Program-made: the position numbers and the translations under genes | Part shown: in pieces, positions 49,962-58,098 of the stretch | Numbering within the stretch: the first letter of the stretch is position 1 | Layout of the letters: each line of letters opens with the position of its first letter | The notes under the pieces: generated by a model | What the model was told of the DNA's origin: nothing | The model's input: the letters and a program-made list of their open reading frames with translations, nothing else | The model's database searches: none | NCBI RefSeq assembly: GCF_030580855.1 | Contig: NZ_JAUQOP010000031.1 | Coordinates: 1 to 64,000, forward strand | Source of the DNA: Pseudomonas citrullilanati | Lineage (GTDB): Bacteria > Pseudomonadota > Gammaproteobacteria > Pseudomonadales > Pseudomonadaceae | Reading direction: 5' to 3' | DNA: 64,000 bases

Positions 49962-52562
49962 GTGCTTGAAGCCTACCGCAAACATATCGAAGAGCGCGCC
50001 GCACTGGGTATCGTTCCCCAGCCGCTTAACGCCGAACAAACCGCAGGCCTGATCGAGCTGCTGAAGAATCCTCCGGCGGGCGAAGAAGCTTTCCTCGTTG
50101 ACCTGATCACCAATCGCGTTCCACCTGGAGTCGACGAAGCCGCCTACGTCAAGGCCGGTTTCCTCTCCGCACTGGCCAAGGGCCAGGCCCAGTCCCCGCT
50201 GCTGGACAAGAAGCGTGCCGTCGAGCTGCTCGGCACCATGCAGGGTGGCTACAACATCGTGACCCTGGTCGAGCTGCTGGACGACGCCGAACTGGCGCCA
50301 GTGGCCGCCGAAGAACTCAAGCACACCCTGCTGATGTTCGATGCCTTCCACGACGTGGCTGAAAAAGCCAAGAACGGCAACGTCCACGCCAAGGCCGTGC
50401 TGCAATCCTGGGCCGAAGGCGAGTGGTTCAAGAAGCGCCCGGTACTGGCCGACAAGATCAGCCTGCGGGTCTTCAAGGTTCCCGGCGAAACCAACACCGA
50501 CGACCTGTCCCCTGCCCCGGACGCCTGGTCGCGTCCTGATATCCCGCTGCACGCCCTGGCCATGCTGAAAATGGCCCGTGACGGCATCGTCCCGGACGAG
50601 CAAGGCAAGACCGGCCCGATGAAGCAGATCGAAGAAATGCGCGGCCAGGGCTTCCCGATCGCCTACGTCGGCGACGTGGTCGGTACCGGTTCCTCGCGTA
50701 AATCGGCAACCAACTCGGTGCTGTGGTTCTTCGGCGACGACATCCCGTACGTGCCGAACAAGCGTGCCGGTGGCTTCTGCTTCGGCAGCAAGATCGCCCC
50801 GATCTTCTACAACACCATGGAAGACGCCGGCGCCCTGCCGATCGAATTCGACGTGTCGAACATGAACATGGGCGACGTGATCGACCTGTACCCGCATGCG
50901 GGCAAGGTCTGCAAGCACGGTACCGACGAAGTCATCACCACGTTCGAAATGAAGACCCCGGTCCTGCTCGACGAAGTCCGTGCCGGCGGCCGTATCCCGC
51001 TGATCATCGGCCGTGGCCTGACCGAGAAGGCTCGTGCCGAACTGGGCCTGCCTCCGTTCGACCTGTTCAAGAAGCCTGAAGCACCGGCCGAAAGCACCAA
51101 GGGCTTCACCCTGGCGCAGAAGATGGTCGGCAAGGCGTGCGGCGTAGCCGGTGTGCGTCCTGGCACCTACTGCGAACCGAAGATGACCACCGTGGGTTCC
51201 CAGGACACCACAGGTCCAATGACCCGTGACGAACTGAAGGACCTGGCGTGCCTGGGCTTCTCCGCCGACCTGGTGATGCAGTCCTTCTGCCACACCGCGG
51301 CCTATCCAAAGCCGATCGACGTCACCACCCACCACACCCTGCCTGACTTCATCATGACCCGCGGCGGCGTTTCCCTGCGTCCGGGCGACGGCATCATCCA
51401 CTCGTGGCTGAACCGCATGCTGCTGCCGGACACCGTCGGTACCGGTGGTGACTCCCACACCCGTTTCCCGATGGGCATCTCGTTCCCGGCCGGTTCCGGC
51501 CTGGTCGCGTTCGCCGCGGCTACCGGCGTCATGCCGCTGGACATGCCGGAATCGATCCTGGTGCGTTTCAAGGGCAAGATGAAACCTGGCATCACCCTGC
51601 GTGACCTGGTTCATGCCATTCCGTACTTCGCCATCCAGCAAGGCCTGCTGACCGTCGAGAAGAAAGGCAAGAAAAACGCCTTCTCCGGCCGCATCCTGGA
51701 AATCGAAGGCCTGGAAAACTTGACCCTGGAACAGGCTTTCGAACTGTCCGACGCCTCGGCCGAACGTTCGGCTGCCGGTTGCACCATCAAGCTGTCGAAA
51801 GAGTCGATCACCGAGTACCTGCAATCCAACATCACCCTGCTGCGCTGGATGATCGGCGAAGGCTACGGCGATGCCCGGACCCTGGAGCGTCGTGCCCAGG
51901 CGATGGAAGCCTGGATCGCCAACCCTGAGCTGATGGAAGCCGATGCCGACGCCGAATACGCCGAAGTCATCGAAATCGACCTGGCCGACATCAGCGAGCC
52001 CGTGCTCTGCGCGCCGAACGACCCGGACGACGCCCGCCTGCTCTCCAGCGTCGCTGGCGAGAAGATCGACGAGGTGTTCATCGGTTCGTGCATGACCAAC
52101 ATTGGTCACTTCCGCGCCGCCGGCAAGCTGCTGGACCAGGTCAAGGGCCAGCTGCCAACCCGCCTGTGGCTGTCGCCGCCGACCAAGATGGACGCTCACC
52201 AGCTGACCGAGGAAGGCTACTACGGCATCTACGGCAAGGCCGGTGCACGGATGGAAATGCCAGGCTGCTCGCTGTGCATGGGTAACCAGGCACGCGTAGA
52301 GCCGAACTCCACCGTGGTATCGACCTCGACCCGTAACTTCCCGAACCGCCTGGGCGACGGCGCGAACGTCTACCTGGCATCGGCCGAACTGGCGTCCGTA
52401 GCTTCGATCCTGGGTCGCCTGCCGACCGTCGAGGAATACATGGAATACGCTGGCAAGATCGACAGCATGGCAGCGGACGTGTACCGCTACCTGAGCTTCG
52501 ACCAGATCGCCGAGTTCCGTGAAGCGGCTGCAAACGCCAACATCCCGGTCGTCCAAGCCTAA
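49962..52562 (+). CDS. acnB: Aconitate hydratase B
   Basis: The 866-aa enzyme isomerises citrate to isocitrate in the TCA cycle and also handles 2-methylisocitrate. The start is GTG (VLEAYRKHIEERAALGI); GAGGG lies about nine bases upstream, and the length then agrees with the 865-aa E. coli AcnB. The HEAT-like domain comes first (about 1-160). The swivel domain and three catalytic domains follow. Iron-sulfur cysteines are in FIGSCMTN and PGCSLCMGN. A frame extending 23 codons further upstream lies in the leader. A terminator follows. Confidence 0.95.
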   Translation: MLEAYRKHIEERAALGIVPQPLNAEQTAGLIELLKNPPAGEEAFLVDLITNRVPPGVDEAAYVKAGFLSALAKGQAQSPLLDKKRAVELLGTMQGGYNIVTLVELLDDAELAPVAAEELKHTLLMFDAFHDVAEKAKNGNVHAKAVLQSWAEGEWFKKRPVLADKISLRVFKVPGETNTDDLSPAPDAWSRPDIPLHALAMLKMARDGIVPDEQGKTGPMKQIEEMRGQGFPIAYVGDVVGTGSSRKSATNSVLWFFGDDIPYVPNKRAGGFCFGSKIAPIFYNTMEDAGALPIEFDVSNMNMGDVIDLYPHAGKVCKHGTDEVITTFEMKTPVLLDEVRAGGRIPLIIGRGLTEKARAELGLPPFDLFKKPEAPAESTKGFTLAQKMVGKACGVAGVRPGTYCEPKMTTVGSQDTTGPMTRDELKDLACLGFSADLVMQSFCHTAAYPKPIDVTTHHTLPDFIMTRGGVSLRPGDGIIHSWLNRMLLPDTVGTGGDSHTRFPMGISFPAGSGLVAFAAATGVMPLDMPESILVRFKGKMKPGITLRDLVHAIPYFAIQQGLLTVEKKGKKNAFSGRILEIEGLENLTLEQAFELSDASAERSAAGCTIKLSKESITEYLQSNITLLRWMIGEGYGDARTLERRAQAMEAWIANPELMEADADAEYAEVIEIDLADISEPVLCAPNDPDDARLLSSVAGEKIDEVFIGSCMTNIGHFRAAGKLLDQVKGQLPTRLWLSPPTKMDAHQLTEEGYYGIYGKAGARMEMPGCSLCMGNQARVEPNSTVVSTSTRNFPNRLGDGANVYLASAELASVASILGRLPTVEEYMEYAGKIDSMAADVYRYLSFDQIAEFREAAANANIPVVQA

Positions 52563-52582
52563 GGCTTAGACGCTCGACTGAA

Positions 52583-52618
52583 AACGCCGCCCTTCTTGCG
52601 AGGGGCGGCGTTTTTTTT
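52583..52618 (+). terminator. Rho-independent terminator of acnB
   Basis: AACGCCGCCC and GGGGCGGCGTT pair to form a 10-bp stem with a 9-base loop, followed by a run of eight T. It begins 20 bp after the stop codon, a textbook intrinsic terminator. Confidence 0.93.
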
Positions 52619-52652
52619 ATGCCGGTATTTTTGATGCAAGCTGTCATGCCGC

Positions 52653-52951
52653 CATCGCGAGCAAGCTCGCTCCCACAGGGAATTGTGGGTGTTCACGGCA
52701 TCTGCACAACGACACAAAACCCTGTGGGAGCGAGCTTGCTCGCGATGAGGCCGGCACATCCAACATCACTGCAAGCTGACCCACCGCTTTCGCCAGCAAG
52801 CCCGCTCCCGCAGGGGATTGTGGGTGTTCACGGCATCTGCACAACGACACAAAACCCTGTGGGAGCGGGCTTGCTCGCGATGAGGCCGGCACATCCAACA
52901 TCACTGCAAGCTGACCCACCGCTTTCGCCAGCAAGCCCGCTCCCACAAGGG
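52653..52951. repeat. REP array with 135-bp tandem duplication
   Basis: Five family A REPs lie in 300 bp. After a first REP (52653-52678), a 135-bp unit occurs twice, at 52682-52816 and 52817-52951, nearly identical apart from a few base changes (for example GAGCGAGCTT against GAGCGGGCTT). Each unit has two inverted REPs. It separates the acnB terminator from the convergent permease gene. Confidence 0.9.
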
Positions 52952-52961
52952 GGCGGGCGTT

Positions 52962-54242
52962 TCAGGCCATCAAGGAGTAAACCAGCGCGGTAATCGCCAC
53001 CAGCCCCACCAACACCACGAAAACATTGGACGTCTGGCCGCGATAGCGGGCCATGGCCGGGACCTTGCGAATGGCGTACATCGGCATCAGGAACAGGATG
53101 GCCGCGATCACCGGGCCGCCCAGGGTTTCGATCATGCCCAGGATGCTCGGGTTGAGGGTGGCGACGACCCAGCACACCACCAGCATGAATGCGGCCGTGA
53201 GGCGATCGAGGGTCTTGGCGGCGGGACGGCGGCCGCTCTTGACGATCAGGCCCTTGAGCCCTTCGCTCGCGCCGATGTAGTGCCCGAGGAACGACTTGGA
53301 GATGGCCACGAACGCAATCAACGGCGCCGCAAAGGCGATGGTCGGGTTGCTGAAATGGTTGGCCAGGTACGACAGGATCGACAGGTTCTGCGCCTTGGCC
53401 TCGGCCAGTTGTGCCGGGGACAGGGTCAGCACGCAGCTGAACACGAAGAACAGCACCATCACCACCATCAACACATGGGCGCGAGACAGGATCTGCGCAC
53501 TGCGCGCCTCGGCGTTAGCGCCGTGGCGACGCTTCTGGTCCACCGCGAACGCCGAGATGATCGGCGAATGGTTGAACGAGAACACCATCACCGGGATCGC
53601 CAGCCACAGGGTATGCAGCAGCGCCGAAGGTTCAGGCAGCGTGGACGCGGTGGTCAGGATGCCACCGTTCCAGTGCGGGATCAGGAACACCGCCAGGAAC
53701 AGCAACGCGACGATGAACGGATAGACCATCAGGCTCATGGCCTTGACGATCGCCTGCTCGCCGCAACGCACCACCGCCAGCAGGCCGAGGATCAACACCA
53801 GGGACAGCACCGCCCGGGGCGGCGGCTGGATGTGCAGCTGGTGTTCCAGGAAGCTGCCCACGGTGTTGGTCAGCGCCACGCTGTAGATCAGCAGGATCGG
53901 GAAGATCGCGAAGAAGTACAGCAGCGTGATCAACGCACCGGCCTTGAGGCCGAAGTGCTCTTCCACGACGTCGGTGATGTCGGCGCCATCACGGCCGGAC
54001 AGCACGAAACGGGTCAGGCCCCGGTGGGCGTAGAACGTCATGGGGAACGCCAGCAACGCCAGGATCAGCAGCGGCCAGAAACCGCCCAGGCCGGCGTTGA
54101 TCGGTAGGAACAGCGTCCCCGCACCGATGGCGGTGCCGAATAGCCCGAGCATCCAGGTGGTGTCCTGGCGACTCCATTGGCCGAGGGTGGCTGGGGCTGT
54201 CGTTTCAAAGCGCTCGTCGACGCTATTGGCCTGATCATTCAT
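52962..54242 (-). CDS. HAAAP-family serine/amino-acid permease (SdaC-like)
   Basis: The 426-aa membrane protein has eleven or so helices and belongs to the hydroxy/aromatic amino-acid permease family. Its start is MNDQANSVDERFETT; an upstream frame of 40 codons has no good site. GTAIGAGTLFLPINAG is the diagnostic N-terminal segment. PVMVFSFNHSPIISAFAVDQ and FLGHYIGASEGLKGL are the further landmarks of SdaC/YhjV members. Serine or a related amino acid with protons is the likely cargo. No serine dehydratase gene is adjacent, which is unusual compared with enterobacteria. Confidence 0.9.
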   Translation of the reverse strand: MNDQANSVDERFETTAPATLGQWSRQDTTWMLGLFGTAIGAGTLFLPINAGLGGFWPLLILALLAFPMTFYAHRGLTRFVLSGRDGADITDVVEEHFGLKAGALITLLYFFAIFPILLIYSVALTNTVGSFLEHQLHIQPPPRAVLSLVLILGLLAVVRCGEQAIVKAMSLMVYPFIVALLFLAVFLIPHWNGGILTTASTLPEPSALLHTLWLAIPVMVFSFNHSPIISAFAVDQKRRHGANAEARSAQILSRAHVLMVVMVLFFVFSCVLTLSPAQLAEAKAQNLSILSYLANHFSNPTIAFAAPLIAFVAISKSFLGHYIGASEGLKGLIVKSGRRPAAKTLDRLTAAFMLVVCWVVATLNPSILGMIETLGGPVIAAILFLMPMYAIRKVPAMARYRGQTSNVFVVLVGLVAITALVYSLMA

Positions 54243-54413
54243 CCGGTCGGATCTCCGCGTTCCGGTCACATGCACCCGGCCAGGACGAGTCGGAAAACCC
54301 CGACAGGCAGCGCCCTGGCCGAAACAGGGGCGCGATTGTCCGGGATTCACGAGCAGAAGCAAAGGCTTAGCTGAGGAGCGGTGGTGCGGATAGGGAATCG
54401 ATCGGCCACCTCG

Positions 54414-55616
54414 TCAGGGAAGGTATCGCGCTATGCCAATGCCATGAATACCGCCGATGGCGTGCCCCGATACCACAATCTTCCCGTCCGCCTGCAGCCC
54501 AACCCGCGAAGACATCACCACCCCACCCTCGGCAAAATCAGTGATGACCCTGCCGCTTTCGCCAAAATCGACATCCAATTGCCCATCCGCCAGATAGCGA
54601 ATCAGCGTGATCGAGCCCTCCTTGTAACCCGACACCACGATCTTTCCATCGGACTGGACGACCACACTGGTACTGATGGCTGCGCCGGTCTCCCCGATGC
54701 CGGTCACTTGCGGCCGCCCCTCGTTGAAGGAAGGATCAGGGCGACCCTGCGGATCGAGCCGGGTCACCAGGGACCGGGTGCCTTTGACATCGAAGTCAGC
54801 CCGGCCTGCGGCAACGATCTTCCCGTCTGGTTGCAGGGCAAGTCCATCTATTTGGCCTCGCCAGGCGGTTTCGACGGCGATCGTGGCGTATCCGCCGACC
54901 CCGAAGCCGGGGTCGAGCTTACCGTCGCGATGAAAGCGCGCAATCATCGGCATTTCACTCGGGTCCGATCCGCCCACGAGGATACTTCCGTCCTGTTGGA
55001 CCCGCGTGCAATGAAACGCCTGCCGTTGCGTGAGTACGATTCCGCCCAGCCCGAAGGCGGGATCGAGTGCACCGGTCGCGGTGAGACGCAGCACCACCGC
55101 CTTGTAGACATTGAAGTCATAGATCACTCTGGACGTCGCGATGATCTTCCCATCCGGCTGAATCGCAACGGCATGTGCTTCATCGTCACCCCCCAGCACG
55201 TTGACAAACGCCATGCCGCCCGCACCGAACGTGCTGTCCAATCGACCGTCCGGCAAGAGGCGCACGAACACCAGCACCCATTCGGGTGGTCCTTCCAACG
55301 TACCCAAGACGATGATTTTTCCATCATCCTGCGAGGCAAACAGCGTATCCAGAATTCCGGAGCCCGGAACCAGCGGAATTTGCATCATCCCTTCGTTGCC
55401 AAAGCTCCCGTCCGGTGCTCCGTCTGAAAGAAGCCTCGCCAGCACGAGTTGATCCCTGAGAACAGTCCCGACAGACAAGATTGTGCCGTCCGGTTGCGGC
55501 ACGGCGGTTCCTCGCAGCACTGATCCCGGAAAACTGATACCAACCTTGCCAGCATTACCAAAATCCCGGTCGAGGCTGCCTGCTGCAGCCGGGGTGCTGC
55601 CAGATTTCGCGTTCAT
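54414..55616 (-). CDS. Delta-60 repeat beta-propeller-like protein
   Basis: A 400-aa protein starting MNAKSGSTPAAAGSLDRDFG, with GGAG ahead. It consists of about seven repeats of roughly 50 residues with the pattern LQPDGKIVxxG...RLxxDGxLDxxFGxGG. The delta-60 repeat domain is known from surface and secreted proteins in many bacteria and may be a beta-propeller. No signal peptide is visible, so export, if any, is not by the Sec route. No transporter gene is adjacent. Function unknown. Confidence 0.85.
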   Translation of the reverse strand: MNAKSGSTPAAAGSLDRDFGNAGKVGISFPGSVLRGTAVPQPDGTILSVGTVLRDQLVLARLLSDGAPDGSFGNEGMMQIPLVPGSGILDTLFASQDDGKIIVLGTLEGPPEWVLVFVRLLPDGRLDSTFGAGGMAFVNVLGGDDEAHAVAIQPDGKIIATSRVIYDFNVYKAVVLRLTATGALDPAFGLGGIVLTQRQAFHCTRVQQDGSILVGGSDPSEMPMIARFHRDGKLDPGFGVGGYATIAVETAWRGQIDGLALQPDGKIVAAGRADFDVKGTRSLVTRLDPQGRPDPSFNEGRPQVTGIGETGAAISTSVVVQSDGKIVVSGYKEGSITLIRYLADGQLDVDFGESGRVITDFAEGGVVMSSRVGLQADGKIVVSGHAIGGIHGIGIARYLP

Positions 55617-56042
55617 GATTCAACTCCTGCAATCAGTGGTCCATAGGCGGCAAGCTTGAGCTGTGCGCTACAAAAACTGCGTTGCGGGAGGGCTCAACAA
55701 GGGGTGGGCCGTCGGACTTGTGGGTCGTTACGAAGGGCTCATTGGCAAATGCCGTCGACATGACATATGCCTCACCCCCCAAATCCAGACTGGATCCAAG
55801 GGTAGAAGGAAGGTCAATCGGCCCTACGGTCTTCTCGACGACAGCACAGGTTGCTCAGGGAAGGGGAAATCGTGACTGCGGCCCGGAATATGTTCCGTGA
55901 CAAGCGTAGCTTGCTGATCGCAGCTTGCAACCTCGAGCGGCTTTGCTTGCGTGAGTGCACATTAAAAAGCCAAGCCCCCTGCCCTCGGCTCCTACAATCA
56001 GGTTGAATAGTCGAGTTCGCCAAGCGCCCAAAGGAGCACAGC
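55617..56042. other. Gap between divergent genes
   Basis: 426 bp between the delta-60 repeat gene and the hydroxyacid dehydrogenase gene. It has no REP or long inverted repeat, and the short open frames inside have no coding character. It should contain the promoters of both genes. Confidence 0.5.
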
Positions 56043-56996
56043 ATGCCCGTCACCGTCCTGGTACTGGTTGAAACCGTGAATGAATACCTGCCGATCCTCG
56101 AACGCCAGGGCTATCACTTGGAACTGGCCCCTACGCCTGCCGAACGCAAGGCCGCGATCTTCGAACATGGCGACCGGTTCAGCGCGGTGCTGACCCGCGG
56201 CCCCCTGGGCTTGACCGCGGAGGAAATCGCCGCCCTGCCCAACCTGCAGATCATTTGCGTGATCGGTGCCGGTTACGAGCAGGTGGACCTGCAGGCCGCG
56301 CGCAACCGCGGCATCGTGGTCACCAACGGTGCCGGGGTCAATGCGTCCTCGGTGGCCGACCATGCCATGGCGTTGCTGCTGGCACTGGTGCGCGATATTC
56401 CCAGGGCCGACGCCAGCGTACGCCGGGGCGAGTGGCCCAAGGTCATGCGCCCTTCCCTGGCCGGCAAGCGGCTGGGCGTGCTGGGGCTGGGGGCAGTGGG
56501 CATGGCGATTGCCAAGCGGGCCGCCCTGGGCTTCGACATGAGCGTCAGCTACCACAATCGCCGGATGCGCAACGACGTGCCCTACACCTTCTGTGCCACA
56601 CCGACGGAGCTGGCACGGGCGTCGGACTTCCTGATCGTCGCCACCCCCGGCGGCCTGGACACCCGTCAGTTGATCAACAAGCAGGCCCTCGATGCCCTCG
56701 GCCCGAATGGCTTCCTGGTGAACATCGCCCGGGCCAGCGTGGTCGCCACCGCCGAGTTGATCAGCGCCCTGGAGCAGCGGCGGATCGCCGGGGCGGCCCT
56801 GGATGTGTTCGATCACGAACCCGAGGTGCCGGATGCGCTGAAGAACCTGCCCAACGTGATCCTCACCCCCCATGTGGCCGGCCTGTCACCGGAAGCGACC
56901 CGGGGTACGGTGGAGCTGGTGGGCCAGAACCTGGACGCATTCTTCTCGGCCAAACCGGTGCTGACGCCGGTCCCGCTGCCCGAGCCGACCCATTGA
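56043..56996 (+). CDS. D-isomer-specific 2-hydroxyacid dehydrogenase
   Basis: The 317-aa NAD(P)-dependent enzyme reduces glyoxylate, hydroxypyruvate or related 2-keto acids; the protein resembles GhrB-type reductases. The Rossmann motif is VLGLGAVGMAIAKRA. The catalytic Arg, Glu and His are in NIARASVV, DVFDHEPEVP and LTPHVAGLSP. AGGAG precedes the ATG. It ends 19 bp before the convergent tssA gene. The substrate is uncertain. Confidence 0.9.
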   Translation: MPVTVLVLVETVNEYLPILERQGYHLELAPTPAERKAAIFEHGDRFSAVLTRGPLGLTAEEIAALPNLQIICVIGAGYEQVDLQAARNRGIVVTNGAGVNASSVADHAMALLLALVRDIPRADASVRRGEWPKVMRPSLAGKRLGVLGLGAVGMAIAKRAALGFDMSVSYHNRRMRNDVPYTFCATPTELARASDFLIVATPGGLDTRQLINKQALDALGPNGFLVNIARASVVATAELISALEQRRIAGAALDVFDHEPEVPDALKNLPNVILTPHVAGLSPEATRGTVELVGQNLDAFFSAKPVLTPVPLPEPTH

Positions 56997-57015
56997 GCCA
57001 TGGCGGGAGCAACGA

Positions 57016-58098
57016 TCAAAGCACGCCAAGCAACGTCCACAGCCGGCGGGATTCGGCATCGGCGCTGATCAGCTCCGCCAGCAGTTCGCTCAACGGTTTG
57101 TTGCCCCACTCCACGCCCCGCCGGATCAAATAGGGCACCGGGCTGTGGGGCTCGGTGCGGGCCAGGTAACCGGCGATGACCAGCAATTGGCGATAGGCTT
57201 CTTCGCGGCTGGCCGGTTCCTGGAAAACCTGGGCCGGTGCGGCCGGTGACGGTTCGACCGCCGTTGCCAGGGTCGGTGAAGCAGGCACCGGCGCCACGCT
57301 GGGTTGCTGTGGGTGCATCGCAATGAACTCCTCTACCAGGGCCAGCCAGGCCTGCATCACATCCACCAGGGGTTTGTAGCTCGGCGCCAGGTTGCCCAGG
57401 CGGGCGTCGCTCCAGGCTTCGAGCCGTTGCAGGTGTTGCAGGCCCAACATCAGACTGCCCTGGCGATGCAGCCAGAACGCCAGGGGTGTACCGCGAACCC
57501 ACTCGCCCAGTTTGTTTTGCTGGGTACGCGCCGCCTCGACCGCTGCCTTGGCGCTCTTGCTGTCGTTGCCCAACACCAACTGGCGTTGCAGGCGCCGCCA
57601 GTCATCCAGGCAGAAACCGGCGTAGGCCGGGTCGCGCTCATCGAACAGCGGGACCCGGGTCAGCAACACTTCACTGTAGCGCCGCACCAGCCACTCCAGT
57701 GGCATCACCCGCCAGGAAAGGTCGCCGTCTTCGGCCTGGGGGTGCAAGTGCTCCGGGTAACGCTCGCACAGGCCCGCCACCAGCGCCAGGCTGCCTGGCA
57801 GGCCCTCCAGGCCCGCCAGGTGCAACCAGGCCTCTCCCAGCCAGGCGCTGATCATCAGGTCCTTGCTGCGCTCAAGCAGCAGCGTGCTGGCGAGCCGCTC
57901 CAGTTCCGGCCACTGGGCGCGCTTGATCGACGACTGCCAGACGCCGGTGGGCAGGCTGGTGTCGTCCTCGCGGCGCAACTCGCGCAACTGGTCGTATACC
58001 GCTTCGTAGCGCAGGTCCGGGCCACAGGGCGCCTGCGCGTCGAGCGGTTCCAGCAACTGCGTGACCCTCTCGGGCAAGGGGCTGGTCGGCAGGCTCAC
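57016..58098 (-). CDS. tssA: Type VI secretion baseplate-associated protein TssA
   Basis: The 360-aa protein is ImpA-like. The N-terminal ImpA_N domain (about residues 10-130; PLDAQAPCGPDLRYEAVYDQLREL) is followed by a proline-rich linker near 270 and a C-terminal region (EEAYRQLLVIAGYLARTEPHSPVPYLI) typical of short TssA proteins that prime sheath and tube assembly. The start is GTG, overlapping the tssM stop (GTGA), and this is the last gene of the cluster in the window. Confidence 0.9.
   Translation of the reverse strand: MSLPTSPLPERVTQLLEPLDAQAPCGPDLRYEAVYDQLRELRREDDTSLPTGVWQSSIKRAQWPELERLASTLLLERSKDLMISAWLGEAWLHLAGLEGLPGSLALVAGLCERYPEHLHPQAEDGDLSWRVMPLEWLVRRYSEVLLTRVPLFDERDPAYAGFCLDDWRRLQRQLVLGNDSKSAKAAVEAARTQQNKLGEWVRGTPLAFWLHRQGSLMLGLQHLQRLEAWSDARLGNLAPSYKPLVDVMQAWLALVEEFIAMHPQQPSVAPVPASPTLATAVEPSPAAPAQVFQEPASREEAYRQLLVIAGYLARTEPHSPVPYLIRRGVEWGNKPLSELLAELISADAESRRLWTLLGVL

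Noticed and set aside
49797..52556. 919-codon frame on minus opposite acnB
   Set aside because: Antisense shadow of a strongly conserved enzyme.
52653..52951. CRISPR array
   Set aside because: The repeats are palindromic REP pairs in two orientations with no short direct repeats and equal unique spacers; no cas genes are near.
55663..55900. Two overlapping 70-codon frames on plus in the delta-60/dehydrogenase gap
   Set aside because: No convincing start site or conserved sequence.
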